Below, piece after piece: positions 51,146 through 61,200 of a DNA stretch of 64,000 nucleotides; the first letter of the stretch is position 1; the number at the start of each line of letters is the position of its first letter. Location of the stretch: the NCBI GenBank assembly GCA_016713825.1, contig JADJOJ010000003.1, positions 434,001 through 498,000 of the forward strand. The letters are read 5' to 3'. The notes beneath the pieces are model-generated. The model ran no database searches and was not told the origin of the DNA. It saw only the letters and a program-made list of their open reading frames with translations. This DNA is from Candidatus Leptofilum gracile (lineage in GTDB: Bacteria > Chloroflexota > Anaerolineae > Promineifilales > Promineifilaceae). The translations under genes and the position numbers were made by a program.

Positions 51146-51667
51146 TTATTTGGGGACGGTCACTAAACGTTTCAGCTGGCGCGAGGTCGTAAAAAAACCA
51201 ACCCAGCCACCCAACGCGGCGGCAACGCCCAACGCAATCCCCACGCCCTTGAGAAAGGTGAGCCAGGGAGGTTCGGCAATGTAAAACGTCAGTTCCCCGT
51301 TCACCACATGGCCATCGTGCACATCTTCTGTGTCGGTGACGGTGGTCCAGTAAATGTTGTATTTGCCGGGTGGCAGATCTGGCTCTAGCGTGGTGACCAG
51401 CGTCTTGCGGGTGGGGTCTACCGAAGCGACGCCACAATCCCCAATATCCACCTTCTGCCCACGACGATCATACACCACCAGCTGGCTGCCAGCCGGGTTC
51501 AGTACATTGCTGAAGGTGATGGCTACCTGGTTGGGCGAGGCGGTAATCACGGCCCCATCGGCCGGTGTGCTTTGCACCGGCACGGCATGCGCCTTCACCG
51601 CCCACGGCCGCCAGGCGGCCAGCAACAGCGCTACCCACAATGCCAAAACCCACTTCTGCCGTATCAT
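51146..51667 (-). CDS. CopC-like protein with C-terminal membrane anchor
   Basis: Exported protein of 173 residues, second of three CopC-like proteins in a row. Signal peptide ends VKA before His27 (HAVPVQSTPADGAVIT); AITFSNVLNPAGSQLVVYDR and GKYNIYWTTVTDTEDVHDGH follow, and the last motif retains His residues (DVHDGHVVNG) that could bind copper. A helix (GVGIALGVAAALGGWVGFF) near 144-162 and a basic tail anchor it. 98 bases separate it from the next copC-like gene; the 203-base gap upstream holds a repeat. Confidence 0.85.
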   Translation of the reverse strand: MIRQKWVLALWVALLLAAWRPWAVKAHAVPVQSTPADGAVITASPNQVAITFSNVLNPAGSQLVVYDRRGQKVDIGDCGVASVDPTRKTLVTTLEPDLPPGKYNIYWTTVTDTEDVHDGHVVNGELTFYIAEPPWLTFLKGVGIALGVAAALGGWVGFFTTSRQLKRLVTVPK

Positions 51668-51749
51668 AATGTGCCCTTTTTTGTAATTGCAGAAAGTTTT
51701 TGAAAAATAATCTTCAAAGATTTCACAGCGCTATCTTTGCACTTTTGAT

Positions 51750-51800
51750 TGTCATTCCCCCACCTTCGTGAGGGCAGGCTCCGCGAATGCGGGTATGACA
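51750..51800. repeat. Repeat element with TGTCATTCCC...GGGTATGACA ends
   Basis: Located in the 203-base gap upstream of a copC-like gene. The ends are inverted repeats with one mismatch; the inside is GC-rich with a second short stem. Same family as the element at 23559-23586. Confidence 0.5.
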
Positions 51801-51870
51801 CTACCTCTGGTGGGTTTAAAATCTGCCAAATCTGTTGATAAAGAATTTTGAAAACTTTTTTCCAATCACT

Positions 51871-52368
51871 TTACTGCTCTATTTGAAAGTAAGGCAGTTC
51901 CAGTTCGCCCAATTTGATGGTTACCAGATCGCCTGGCTTAACGGAATCATCGATGTTTCGCAGCAGGAAGAAGTAAGAGAAGCCAAACTCCATATCGTGC
52001 GTATGCGGGTCATCGTTCATGGCCAGCTCGATGCCGTTGCTGGCAATGATGCGCGGAATGTTTTCCACTTCGTCGAACATGTAAACGGCTTTGTCTGGGT
52101 CGGTTACCTGATAACGAACGTCTAGCAGGCCGCCTTGGGCCACCAGGGCTAAATGCGTGAAGCGGACGCCCCACTGGTCTTCAATTTGGGCAATCGCTTC
52201 AGCCTGAATTTCGGCTCTGTGCTGCGCCGCCAACTGCTGTTGGTACTGCTGCCAACCCCAATAGCTGGCGGCAGCAACTGCTGCCAGCAGGATAACGGCA
52301 ACGAGCAGGCGTGGCCATAATGGTTTAATTGCTTTTTCGCTTGAATCTTTAACAGTTAAGTCGCTCAT
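51871..52368 (-). CDS. Membrane-anchored protein of unknown function in the copper cluster
   Basis: Unrecognised protein of 165 residues. One N-terminal helix (LWPRLLVAVILLAAVAAASY, about 17-36) followed by a Gln/Ala-rich helical segment and a beta-rich extracytoplasmic domain (HLALVAQGGLLDVRYQVTDP, then RIIASNGIELAMNDDPHTHD). The DPHTHDMEFG stretch could hold a metal. Its place between a cupredoxin gene and the copC-like genes suggests a role in copper-protein assembly; this is guilt by association only. Confidence 0.7.
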   Translation of the reverse strand: MSDLTVKDSSEKAIKPLWPRLLVAVILLAAVAAASYWGWQQYQQQLAAQHRAEIQAEAIAQIEDQWGVRFTHLALVAQGGLLDVRYQVTDPDKAVYMFDEVENIPRIIASNGIELAMNDDPHTHDMEFGFSYFFLLRNIDDSVKPGDLVTIKLGELELPYFQIEQ

Positions 52369-52385
52369 GAGTTGCTCCCATTAAT

Positions 52386-52428
52386 GAGGTGTGGGCGAAT
52401 CTTGCCGGGCAGGATTTGCCCACACCTC
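52386..52428. repeat. Intercistronic stem-loop after the cupredoxin-repeat gene
   Basis: Arms GAGGTGTGGGCGAATC (52386-52401) and GATTTGCCCACACCTC (52413-52428) match at 15 of 16 positions around an 11-base loop. It sits in the 76-base gap between two minus-strand genes. No T-run follows, so mRNA stabilisation or attenuation is more likely than strong termination. Confidence 0.65.
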
Positions 52429-52444
52429 TTCAATTTGGCTTGGG

Positions 52445-55400
52445 TTAGTTGCCGCTGTTGACGATGAGGGGTATGTAGGTGGTGTAGGTGCAGGGTGCGG
52501 TTGCGAAGTTATCGAACTGCATGAACCCACTGGCGGCGCTGGTAACGCCGTTAGACGGCCCCAGCAGCAGGTCTGTGAACGCGCCTGAGGCCATTTCCAG
52601 GTTGGTGAGGGAATCAACCAGTACACCATTGAGGAGCAGGTCGATACGGCCGTTCTCCTCATCCCACTTCAAAGCAATGTCAGATTGGCTAACGCCATCC
52701 TGCAAATGGATGCCTTCACCCACAACCCGCACACCATTTTGCACAGCCCACAGGTTGATCTCGTCGTCCTGCACGCCATTCTCCAGCGAAACGCCGAAGA
52801 TAGGTGTACCGGTCAGGTCACGCCCAACCAGGATGTCTACCTCTTCCTGCGCCGTGTTCACGTTAACCCCACGGTAGGCGAAGGAGGTGACATAGCAAGC
52901 CAGACCCGCCGAAGCCGAGTTGTCTAGCAGGTAGGCGGGTGCGCCGCTGCTCAGGTTGGCCGAAACGCCCATCGTCCCTTCCATGGCGGCCATTTCGCTG
53001 ATGGTAATGTCACCCACCACGCTTAGCCAGCCAGCCAGGTTGCCCGACTCGAAGTTGTCGCGGAGCAGCACGTTGTTGTTGGCGTTGCCACCCATCACCG
53101 TCAGCACCAGGCTGGTGATCTCGCCCCAGTTGCCGGCCGAGTCCAGCGCCCGCACATAGAGCGTGTAGTCGCCAGGCCGCCAGCGTCCACCCCGGATGTT
53201 GATATCGGCCGTGACGGCTTCAGACCCGCTGTCGAACAAGCCATCGGCCGCCGTCAGCGGGAAGCCGCTGCCAAAGCCAGGGTCCACATCCACAAACCAT
53301 TCAACTTGCGTAATTTGGGCCGAATCTGTCACGTTTGCCGTCAGCGTAACGTACCGGTTGGCCCCGCGTGGGGTTGGGTTGGGCGAAGCCGCCAGGTTGG
53401 CGATGGCTGGCCCGGTTTTATCTACGGTCAGCGTAGCGCTAACCAGATCGCCCCAGTTACCCGCCAGGTCACGTGCATGGAAGCTGATGAGATGGTCGCC
53501 ATCAGACAGTTGGCGGATGGTAGCCAGCGGAATGTCGAAGTAAGACCGTTCCAGGGAACTGTTGTACAGTGCATCTTTGGCCAGCAGCGGGAAGCCAGAG
53601 CCATCGGGGTTGTTGTTGCTGTCTACGTAGTCGATGAACCCTTCTGCCTCAGCGATGAACGATGGGTCGGTGGAGTCAATCAACAACCGAACGCCGTTGG
53701 AAGCCGAGTTTACCGGTTTGGTGCCGTTGGTGGGGTTCGGTGACAGGCTGATGAAGAATGAATCCGGGCCTAGCATGTCCACGACCAGGTCAATTGGTTC
53801 AACTGCACCCCAGTTGCCCAAGGTATCCAGCGCCCGCACGTAAACCGTGTGCGTGCCGTGCGACAGACTGTTGATGGTGGCCGCATCAATTGTGGCGCTC
53901 AGGCTCACAATGGGGGCTTCGGCATTCAACGTCATGGTAATGCCGGTGCCGGGGTCGGTGACGGTGTCGATGAAGTATTCAGCGGCGACAACGTTGACCT
54001 GGCCGGTGGGCATATCATCGGCGGTGGCCTGGATTACGACATTTTTGTCGCCGTTGGTGGGGCTGGTGTTCAGGTACAGGCTGGTGATGACGGGGCCATC
54101 CACAACCAGGTCTAGAATGGTGCTGTTTACCGGGCCCCAGGTGCCATTGCTGTCCATCCCGCGCACGTAGATGGCGATGTCGCCTGCGGGCAGGGTGGTG
54201 AGCGTGCTGGCTGTCAGGGTGGCGGCCACGTTGGCGGTGGTGCTGGCGGCGATCGTTTCAGAGATGCCGGTGCCGGGTTCGCCCAGGTCGTTGAGGAAGT
54301 ATTCCCAGGCAACGATGTCTAACCCGCTGGTGGCCGACGTGTCGAGCGTGGCGCTGAGCGCGACGTCTACATTGGCCGAGGTGGGGTTGGGTGACACAGC
54401 CAGGCTGGTAACCAGTGGCCCGCCAGCGGGGGCAGTTGCGCCGCCGTTGACTTCGATGAAGGTGAAGATACCGCCGGTGGTGGTGGTGTCGCCATTGTTG
54501 TACAGCTGCTGGGTGCCGGTGTTGTACACGGCGTAGCTTTGGTTTTCTACAGCGTCGGCGGGAATGGCGACCAGGCTGTCGATGGTTTCGCCTGCACCGA
54601 GGGTGTAGGCCACAATTTCGCTGAGCGCTGGCAGTTCGGTTCCGTTAAAGGTGTAGGTTTTTAGGGAGCCATCGACGGCCAGCAAGGTTTGGTGCAGGCC
54701 CAAAACGCCCAGGGAATGTTCTTGCAGGCCCAGGTTGATGGTTCGCAGCAGAACAGTGTGATTGGGGGCGGTGAGAATCTTCTCGGTTTGGGAGTACGCT
54801 TTGCCGTTGATGAACCAGTAGCTGGGTTGATAGTGGGACATGTTGAAGCTGTTGGGGTCGGCGCTGTTGTTGAGGGCCGGGTCCAACTCGCTTAGAACGA
54901 GCAGGGTTTCGTCGTCATAGGCGGTTTCGCTGATGTCGTAGGCCTGGTTGGGGGTGGTGGCGCGCACCACAAAGGCCCCGCCGAGGCCCATCGCCACCTG
55001 GCGACCGCCGTTGGGGGTGAGGCCGGCTTCGTATTTGAAGGTGCCTGGGGAAACGGCCGTAAACGTATACGTCACCGTTTCACCAGCAGCAATCCCGGTG
55101 AGGTCTGGTACCATCTCTTGCCCGGTAAAAGCGATAGCGACGGTTTCTGTCACGATCTCGTTGTGGAAGACGACGTTGACGATATCGCCTGCGTTGACGA
55201 TGAGGGCCGGGCCGGGGAAAGCGGCCGTACCGGTGGCCACATCGGTGAAGCCCCAGATGTTGGCTGTGCCGCCATCTGGCAGCGTGATGCTGCCTTCGCG
55301 GGCCCATAGTTCGCAGGTGCGCTCACCGACGGCAACTTCGGCGCAGGTGGTGGCTGGTAAGACGTCGGCCACGGGCATGGCCAGCGGTTGGCGAGCCGGT

Positions 55401-55498
55401 GAGGCGGTGGCCCGTAAGCTGCGGGCCAGGCCAGCAACTGCCAGCAAGGTCATGACGACAGCCAGGAGCAGGGTGTGTTTTTTACTGTGTAACTTCAT
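52445..55498 (-). CDS. Cupredoxin-like protein fused to Ig-like repeats and a C-terminal lectin-like domain
   Basis: Exported protein of 1017 residues with an N-terminal signal peptide (about 1-33). Residues 50-340 hold two cupredoxin-type domains like its two upstream neighbours (AAFPGPALIVNAGDIVNVVF, GTFKYEAGLTPNGGRQVAMG), but the copper motifs HWHG and HCH are missing. Then come at least four Ig-like repeats of about 100 residues, each with a strand like VYVRALDTLGNWGAV or FHARDLAGNWGDL, separated by SPNPT linkers. A final domain (about 850-1000) resembles LamG/concanavalin-like sandwiches. Probably a surface-bound, catalytically degenerate partner of the neighbouring oxidases. No anchor seen. 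Confidence 0.8.
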   Translation of the reverse strand: MKLHSKKHTLLLAVVMTLLAVAGLARSLRATASPARQPLAMPVADVLPATTCAEVAVGERTCELWAREGSITLPDGGTANIWGFTDVATGTAAFPGPALIVNAGDIVNVVFHNEIVTETVAIAFTGQEMVPDLTGIAAGETVTYTFTAVSPGTFKYEAGLTPNGGRQVAMGLGGAFVVRATTPNQAYDISETAYDDETLLVLSELDPALNNSADPNSFNMSHYQPSYWFINGKAYSQTEKILTAPNHTVLLRTINLGLQEHSLGVLGLHQTLLAVDGSLKTYTFNGTELPALSEIVAYTLGAGETIDSLVAIPADAVENQSYAVYNTGTQQLYNNGDTTTTGGIFTFIEVNGGATAPAGGPLVTSLAVSPNPTSANVDVALSATLDTSATSGLDIVAWEYFLNDLGEPGTGISETIAASTTANVAATLTASTLTTLPAGDIAIYVRGMDSNGTWGPVNSTILDLVVDGPVITSLYLNTSPTNGDKNVVIQATADDMPTGQVNVVAAEYFIDTVTDPGTGITMTLNAEAPIVSLSATIDAATINSLSHGTHTVYVRALDTLGNWGAVEPIDLVVDMLGPDSFFISLSPNPTNGTKPVNSASNGVRLLIDSTDPSFIAEAEGFIDYVDSNNNPDGSGFPLLAKDALYNSSLERSYFDIPLATIRQLSDGDHLISFHARDLAGNWGDLVSATLTVDKTGPAIANLAASPNPTPRGANRYVTLTANVTDSAQITQVEWFVDVDPGFGSGFPLTAADGLFDSGSEAVTADINIRGGRWRPGDYTLYVRALDSAGNWGEITSLVLTVMGGNANNNVLLRDNFESGNLAGWLSVVGDITISEMAAMEGTMGVSANLSSGAPAYLLDNSASAGLACYVTSFAYRGVNVNTAQEEVDILVGRDLTGTPIFGVSLENGVQDDEINLWAVQNGVRVVGEGIHLQDGVSQSDIALKWDEENGRIDLLLNGVLVDSLTNLEMASGAFTDLLLGPSNGVTSAASGFMQFDNFATAPCTYTTYIPLIVNSGN

Positions 55499-55525
55499 TA
55501 TCTATCTCCTTCGTAGGCTGACTGC

Positions 55526-56842
55526 CTATGGGCAGTTGTTTGGCAGCGGCGGGTCGATGCGGGTAAAGGTTACCTGACCAACCAACACCACACCCCAACC
55601 GGTAATTTGCTGGAGCGCATGGTTGTGGGCGATGTGGTAGAACTCGCCACACTGGTTGACAGAGTGGGCACCCACGGGCACGGTGTCCTGGTTGCCCAGG
55701 AACGGGCTGCCGTAGAACAAGCCGGTTACCAGGTTTTGGTCGGAGGGCAGGTCTACTGGCAATGGGCTACCTTCGCCATCCCAGCCGTACACGTCGGTCC
55801 ACTCGAACAGGGTGTCTGTTGTCTGGCCGGGGTTCACGGGGATGGAGAATCGTTCCTCGAACATCAGGTGGGTGCCGCTGGGGTCGGCGGCAAGACGGCC
55901 GTCTCGGGCAATCACCCGGGCGTTAAACGCATGCGGATGGAAGGGGTAGCTTTCTACCCCCATGCCGATGAAGCGGTCCAGCGCCGGGTCTGGGTTGGCG
56001 GTGGCATCGTAGGGATGGATGTGGGCCATGGCGCTGTACGGCTGCGAGGGCAGCCAGGAGGCGTTGTTGGGGGCCAGGGTGTCGGGGAAGGTACGGCCGT
56101 TTATCAAAAAGTACCGTGCGTTGTAATCCGCCATATCAAATGGTTCACCCCGTTCAATCGCCTGGTGCATCAGCGGGTCAATCTCCGACAACATCATGAT
56201 GTACTCCGTGTCGGGATTAAACTTGGTGTCTGGGCTGTTGTAGGCATAGGCTGCGCCCAGTTCCGGGCGCACAATCAACCCGCCAAACAGGCCCATCTGC
56301 GTTTGCACGCCGGGGTTGGTACCGCTTTGGTACACGTACGTGCCCGGCTCTTCGGCCACAAACTCATAGGTCATGGTGCCGCCATTGGCTTCGGCCACAT
56401 TGGTCATAGAAACCAGCTCGCCAGCGGTGTCAAAGGCAGGTTCCATCGGCACACCGTTGGCCAGCACCTTGGCCTGCCCTGGGAAGACGATGGAGGTGTC
56501 TACGCTTAGTTCGTTGTGCAGCACCACGGTGACCTTGTCGTGCTGGTTAACACAAAGAATGGGGCCAGGGAATTGGAAATCATCGGTGCCGTCGGCATAG
56601 CTCCACATGTAAATCACGTTGCCGTCTGTCAGGCTGATGTACCCTTCTCTGGCCGTCAGGGTAAAGGTGGAGGTGGCATTTTCTGTACACATTATGCCAA
56701 CGCTGGGGGCCACGCCTGGCCCATCCGCTTCTACCCGCGCCACGCTGTACAGCACCACGCCAATGGCAATGATAAGCATGAAGAAGGCTACGCCCTGGCG
56801 GCGTCGATTCTGCATCAAAGTGAAAAAGTTCGTCATGTTCAT
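55526..56842 (-). CDS. Multicopper-oxidase-like protein with incomplete copper sites
   Basis: Protein of 438 residues. N-terminal membrane segment (VAFFMLIIAIGVVLYSVARV, about 18-37) that may be an uncleaved anchor. Two cupredoxin-type domains: the first (FQFPGPILCVNQHDKVTVVL) lacks the HWHG pair and has only His109; the second has His302-x-His304 in YPFHPHAF and, near the end, CGEFYHIAHNHALQQ (Cys398, His403, His406, His408) instead of the usual HCHxxxH. Eleven bases after the canonical oxidase gene, so co-translated. May supply copper ligands to a shared site with its neighbours; this is inference. Confidence 0.8.
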   Translation of the reverse strand: MNMTNFFTLMQNRRRQGVAFFMLIIAIGVVLYSVARVEADGPGVAPSVGIMCTENATSTFTLTAREGYISLTDGNVIYMWSYADGTDDFQFPGPILCVNQHDKVTVVLHNELSVDTSIVFPGQAKVLANGVPMEPAFDTAGELVSMTNVAEANGGTMTYEFVAEEPGTYVYQSGTNPGVQTQMGLFGGLIVRPELGAAYAYNSPDTKFNPDTEYIMMLSEIDPLMHQAIERGEPFDMADYNARYFLINGRTFPDTLAPNNASWLPSQPYSAMAHIHPYDATANPDPALDRFIGMGVESYPFHPHAFNARVIARDGRLAADPSGTHLMFEERFSIPVNPGQTTDTLFEWTDVYGWDGEGSPLPVDLPSDQNLVTGLFYGSPFLGNQDTVPVGAHSVNQCGEFYHIAHNHALQQITGWGVVLVGQVTFTRIDPPLPNNCP

Positions 56843-56853
56843 AACCTCTCTTG

Positions 56854-58224
56854 CTATACCGCAGGGTGCGGATTCGTGTTTGGGTTTTCTTGTGGCAGCA
56901 GCGTGCCCGCCGGGTACACACGAATTTCCGTCATTTGCCCACCATAGCCCTGGCCACCGGCATTGCTCAGGCGGTTGAAGTTCCGGTTGTAGAATAAGAA
57001 CGTTTTGTAGGCTTCACCGGATTCGTAGGTCAGTCCTTCGGGGGCGGTAAAGATGGCATCGACCGTGGCCCCGGTACCCAGATAAATTGTGTGGGTGTCG
57101 TAGCTAAAGTCGGTGCCGTCGCTGCCGCGCAGGTGGGTGGCATCTTTGCCCACCACGCGCATTTTTAAGCCGGGCAGGGTCATGGCGTGCTGGCCAAAGG
57201 TCAGGTTGATGAGCCGCAGCAAGACGCGGTCCCCTTCGTTGCACTCGATGAGCGACGAAAGCGGCTGGTATTGCAGTTCTGGCCGTCCGGGCGGTGGTTG
57301 CAGGATGCCGGTGTTGGTGTCTAGCCCCAGGCCGTTGGGGGCGATGGTGTCTGGGAAAACACGGCCGTTTAACAAATAATAATCCGCATTAAAATCAGTC
57401 CAGTCGGGCAGCTGCACGTGCGAGTCGGCCCAATGCGCCTCGGCCCAGACATCCGTCAGGTTCAGCACAAATTCCCGGTCGAAACCAGTAGAACCATCGC
57501 CGCAGTTGTAGGCAAAGCGGCTGTACCATTTGCCGTTGGCCGCCTGGATTGCCCCGCCCTTATCTTGCGCTGGCCGCACAAACACAGAACCAGTCATGCC
57601 CATGTGCACATGCTCTGTTTCTTCCACGTGGCAGTGGTACATGTAGGTGCCCGGGTGGAACGGTTGGTAAAACATCGTCAGGCTGCGCCCAATGGGAATT
57701 CGCACCGAGGAGTGCGGCTCGCCGTCGAAGATTGGCCACGCATTGCGAAAGCCGTGCCAATGCAGCGTATGCTCATCAATCAGGTCTGGGCGCATTTGCA
57801 GCCCTACGTTGGTGAGCTTCACCCGGTACTCTTCCCCTTCATCCACCCAAAAGAGCGGTGCCGTCGCCTGGCACTTCATTTTTTGGTCAAACACCAGCTC
57901 ATCGCTCAGGCCGGTGACATCTCTAAAACCAAACATGTAGGTGGTTAGCAAGTCCGGCGCAAAGTCGTCTGGCTGGTAAAACTGGTTAATGGTGCCCGGA
58001 ATCGGCACTTCACCGGGCAGGTAGATCCAGCCATCGGTGCCTACCAGGTGCAAATTGGCCGGGGCGGGAGCCACCTGGGAATAGTTGTCGGCCTTGGCAA
58101 TGAGCCCAGACTGGCCCAAGGTACGCGGCAGCAAGCGAGTGAGCGCCGCGCCAGCGAGGACCCCCCCGCCTAACTTCATGAAATCGCGTCGGTTTAGTTT
58201 GCGCGAACGAATCGTTTTTCTCAT
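56854..58224 (-). CDS. Tat-exported multicopper oxidase
   Basis: Protein of 456 residues exported folded: twin-arginine signal NRRDFMKLGGGVLAGAALT at residues 11-29. Copper motifs in the first domain: HWHG (155-158) and YHCHVEETEHVHMGM (196-210) with Cys198 as likely type 1 ligand. The second domain (GQHAMTLPGLKMRVVGKD) lacks an obvious HxH motif. This layout, with type 1 copper in the first domain, recalls two-domain oxidases that build the trinuclear centre between subunits. Substrate unknown: phenolics, metals or Cu(I). First of three consecutive cupredoxin genes, followed closely by the next two. Confidence 0.87.
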   Translation of the reverse strand: MRKTIRSRKLNRRDFMKLGGGVLAGAALTRLLPRTLGQSGLIAKADNYSQVAPAPANLHLVGTDGWIYLPGEVPIPGTINQFYQPDDFAPDLLTTYMFGFRDVTGLSDELVFDQKMKCQATAPLFWVDEGEEYRVKLTNVGLQMRPDLIDEHTLHWHGFRNAWPIFDGEPHSSVRIPIGRSLTMFYQPFHPGTYMYHCHVEETEHVHMGMTGSVFVRPAQDKGGAIQAANGKWYSRFAYNCGDGSTGFDREFVLNLTDVWAEAHWADSHVQLPDWTDFNADYYLLNGRVFPDTIAPNGLGLDTNTGILQPPPGRPELQYQPLSSLIECNEGDRVLLRLINLTFGQHAMTLPGLKMRVVGKDATHLRGSDGTDFSYDTHTIYLGTGATVDAIFTAPEGLTYESGEAYKTFLFYNRNFNRLSNAGGQGYGGQMTEIRVYPAGTLLPQENPNTNPHPAV

Positions 58225-58241
58225 CTCTGTACTCCTATCTG

Positions 58242-58271
58242 GCGGGAGGTAGGGGGTGGCCTACCTCCCGC
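58242..58271. repeat. Intercistronic stem-loop before the Tat multicopper oxidase
   Basis: Perfect 12-bp arms GCGGGAGGTAGG (58242-58253) and CCTACCTCCCGC (58260-58271) around a six-base loop, located in the 60-base gap after the 1757-residue gene. No T-run follows on the minus strand. It may protect the upstream message end or lower expression of the oxidase genes relative to the giant gene. Confidence 0.65.
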
Positions 58272-58284
58272 AGCTGTCTCGTTC

Positions 58285-61200
58285 CTATTCTGCTGCGTCT
58301 GTGTGGAGCAGGATGGGCATGTATTGTTGGAAGAAGTTGAACTGCATGGCATCGCCGGGCACAACCAGCCGGGCTGCGGAGAGTTGGCCTGTTTCATCTG
58401 CACCGATTTCGTAGCCAGCGTTAGACGGCCGTATATCCCCATCAATATCAAACAGAGGTGTCGTCGAATTGCCCACATTGGTGATGCCCGCATTGATTGC
58501 CGGAGACCCCTCTTGCAGGTGGTAATCACCCAGCAAGTTAGGTGGTAGATCAACGGCCACCAAAACCACACCCACAAAGTTCGGATTCGTACGCCACGGC
58601 AATGCAGAAACGCTCACATCGTACGTTTCCACCACCATTGGGTTCACCCCAACCAGGTTCGTGGCATGAGGAATCGTCCCATCGGTAGTTTGCAAGATAG
58701 AGTAGGTTGGTTGCAGCAGATGCGTGTTGCCACTCATGCCCACATCCCAGGTGTAGATGCCGCTGGGGTCGCCTGCCAGCCCAATACCCGAAACGCCATC
58801 ACCATTCCAGGAACCAGCCCGGTTATCCCAGAAGATGTTGTTAAACATCCGCGGGTTGCTGAAGATAGGCGCATTGGCACCCAACGTTGCTTGCAGTGCA
58901 TCACTGTTCAGGCTAGAAGAAAGCCCCGCTGGCGCTGGCTGCCCATTGCTGGTGAGCGCCGTCGCCGTTGTCAGGTTCTTCATCACCGTGTTGTTGTAGA
59001 AGCGCACGTTTGGCGCATCATTCAAGGCCACACCGCCACCTTCGTGGGTAGAAACGTTGTTCACAATGATGTTGTTGTAAACGTCGTACCGGAAGTTGCC
59101 CGCCATCAAGAAGCGCAGCCCACCCCCATCATCGTTAGACAGGTTCGCCTGAATGATGTTGCTGTAAATATTTACCGTACCCGCCCCTGGCGAAAGCATG
59201 AGGGCATTGGCTGGCAGTTCGCCAGCGATCATGATGCCACCACCCTCGTCCATGGAATGGTTGAAGTAAATACGGTTGTTGTGGATGCTGCCCTGAGGGC
59301 TGTAGCCGTAATGGCTGATGCCGCCACCATACTCCGTTGAGTAGTTGCCACAAATGTCATTGTTGGCAATTTCGTAACGCTGTGCCCCATCAAAGATACC
59401 GATGGCACCAGCCAAATTCGTACCACCATTGGCCAGAATCTGGTTGTGGCCGATGAAAATCCGGTCGTTCTGGGCATCTTTACTGGGGTCACCGGCCGGT
59501 AGGTTCGGCGTGCCGATGCGGATGGCACCGGCGTAAGCCCCGCCATTGTTTTGGATGATGTTGTTGGTGATTTGCAGGTATTTGGCGTACGCATTGACGA
59601 AGATGCCACCACCCTGAATCACCACGTTGGCTGCCTGGCCGTTGTTGCCGCCCCCAATCTGGTTGATGTTGTTGGGGAAGCCTTGCTGGTCGCCGCCTTC
59701 AATGGTGAACCCGTCGATGGCGGCGTTGAAGCCAGCCCGGAACTGGTTATTGCCTTCCGGGAAGACGGAAACAACCGCGCCTTCATAGATGGCCTGGTTG
59801 CCAGCCCGCGGCAAGCCTTCTACCAGGTCGCGCCAATCGGCGGCGCTGCCTGTGTCGCCAGAGAAGCCGAGGCCGTTGAGAACCGAACCCAAGACAAAGG
59901 AGCCATCGCCGTAAACGCCGCCGGGGCCAATCCCTTGCAGCTTCACCGGGGAGTGCATGACGACGTTTTCGTAGTAGAGGCCTTTGGGGTTCCACTGTTC
60001 TGGAGTGTCTGGGTACACCACAACCAGGGCGCGATTGCGGTTGGCTGCATCATTTAGCGCATCCTGAATGGTGGCCCCATTGTCGGTGTCGTACGCTTTG
60101 CCGGGGCCAACTTCGTAGATGAAGGGGCGGTACCCCGCGCCAATGGCGTGAATGGTGATGCCATTCACCAGGCTTTGCTCGTTGGCGGCAATGATTTCCA
60201 GGTGATGCGGACCAGACCCAAGCGTCTGCGGCACAATAATTGTGATCAGACGATCTTCCCAGTGGGTTACGGTGGCGGGCAAGGTGCCCAGGTAAACCTG
60301 GCCATTGCCTTGCACATCGCCAAAGCCCAAACCGAGGATGTTGATGGTTCGTTCGGCGTTGGTGCCGGTCAGGTCAACATAGGGTACATCTACGGCGAAG
60401 AGCTGGGGCGTGGTGTCTTCTAGCTTGCACTGGGCCACGTGGTTGAATTGTGAACCCGGTGACTGGATAGAGGTGGCCACTTGGGTGGGGGCCAGGTCGG
60501 CGATGACGCCCATACCTGGAATTACCTCGAAGTTGGCCGCGATGGTGCGGTACTGCGGGTTGTAATTGCCATTGAGCTGGCCTGGTTGACCTGGATCGTT
60601 GCCTACCAGCCGGAACATGTTGGCAAACATGCCGGTTGGCGATGGTGCGTTCATGGTCATGGTGGAGGGCATCAGGGCAGAGAACAGGCCGTTCGGGTCT
60701 GATTCTAGCGTGGTGACCAGGCGTTCGCTGAAGTCGTAAACGCCAATGGGCACGTTGGGGATGCCTGCTTTTTCGCCGAAGGTCCATTCGCGCGGGTTGG
60801 TGGAGAGGGTCAGGTCATCGAGGATGAGACCCCACCAGCGGCCGGGCAGCGGTACGTCGGTGAAGAAGAGGAAGGAGGGGGCGACGGCGCGGCCTTCGAT
60901 GACGCTCACCAGTTTGGTTTCGCACAGGCGGCGGTCGGTACCTTCGTAGATGCTGCCACCTTCGGCGGCGAAGTCTGGGTTTTCTACGGCGTTGGGGCCG
61001 TCGGAGCCAATGCCAGCCACATCAACTGTGTGCAGGGCACCGGCGCAGACGGGGAAGTCTGGCGGGTTGGCGGCGGGTCGGCCTGCTGTGGGTTGGCTGA
61101 GGTATTCATTACCAGAGAAGACGTTGAGGTCTTCTTCGCGTTCTACCTGGTAGAGGGGACGGCCGTATTCGTCATTGGGTACCACAACTTCTACCAGGTA

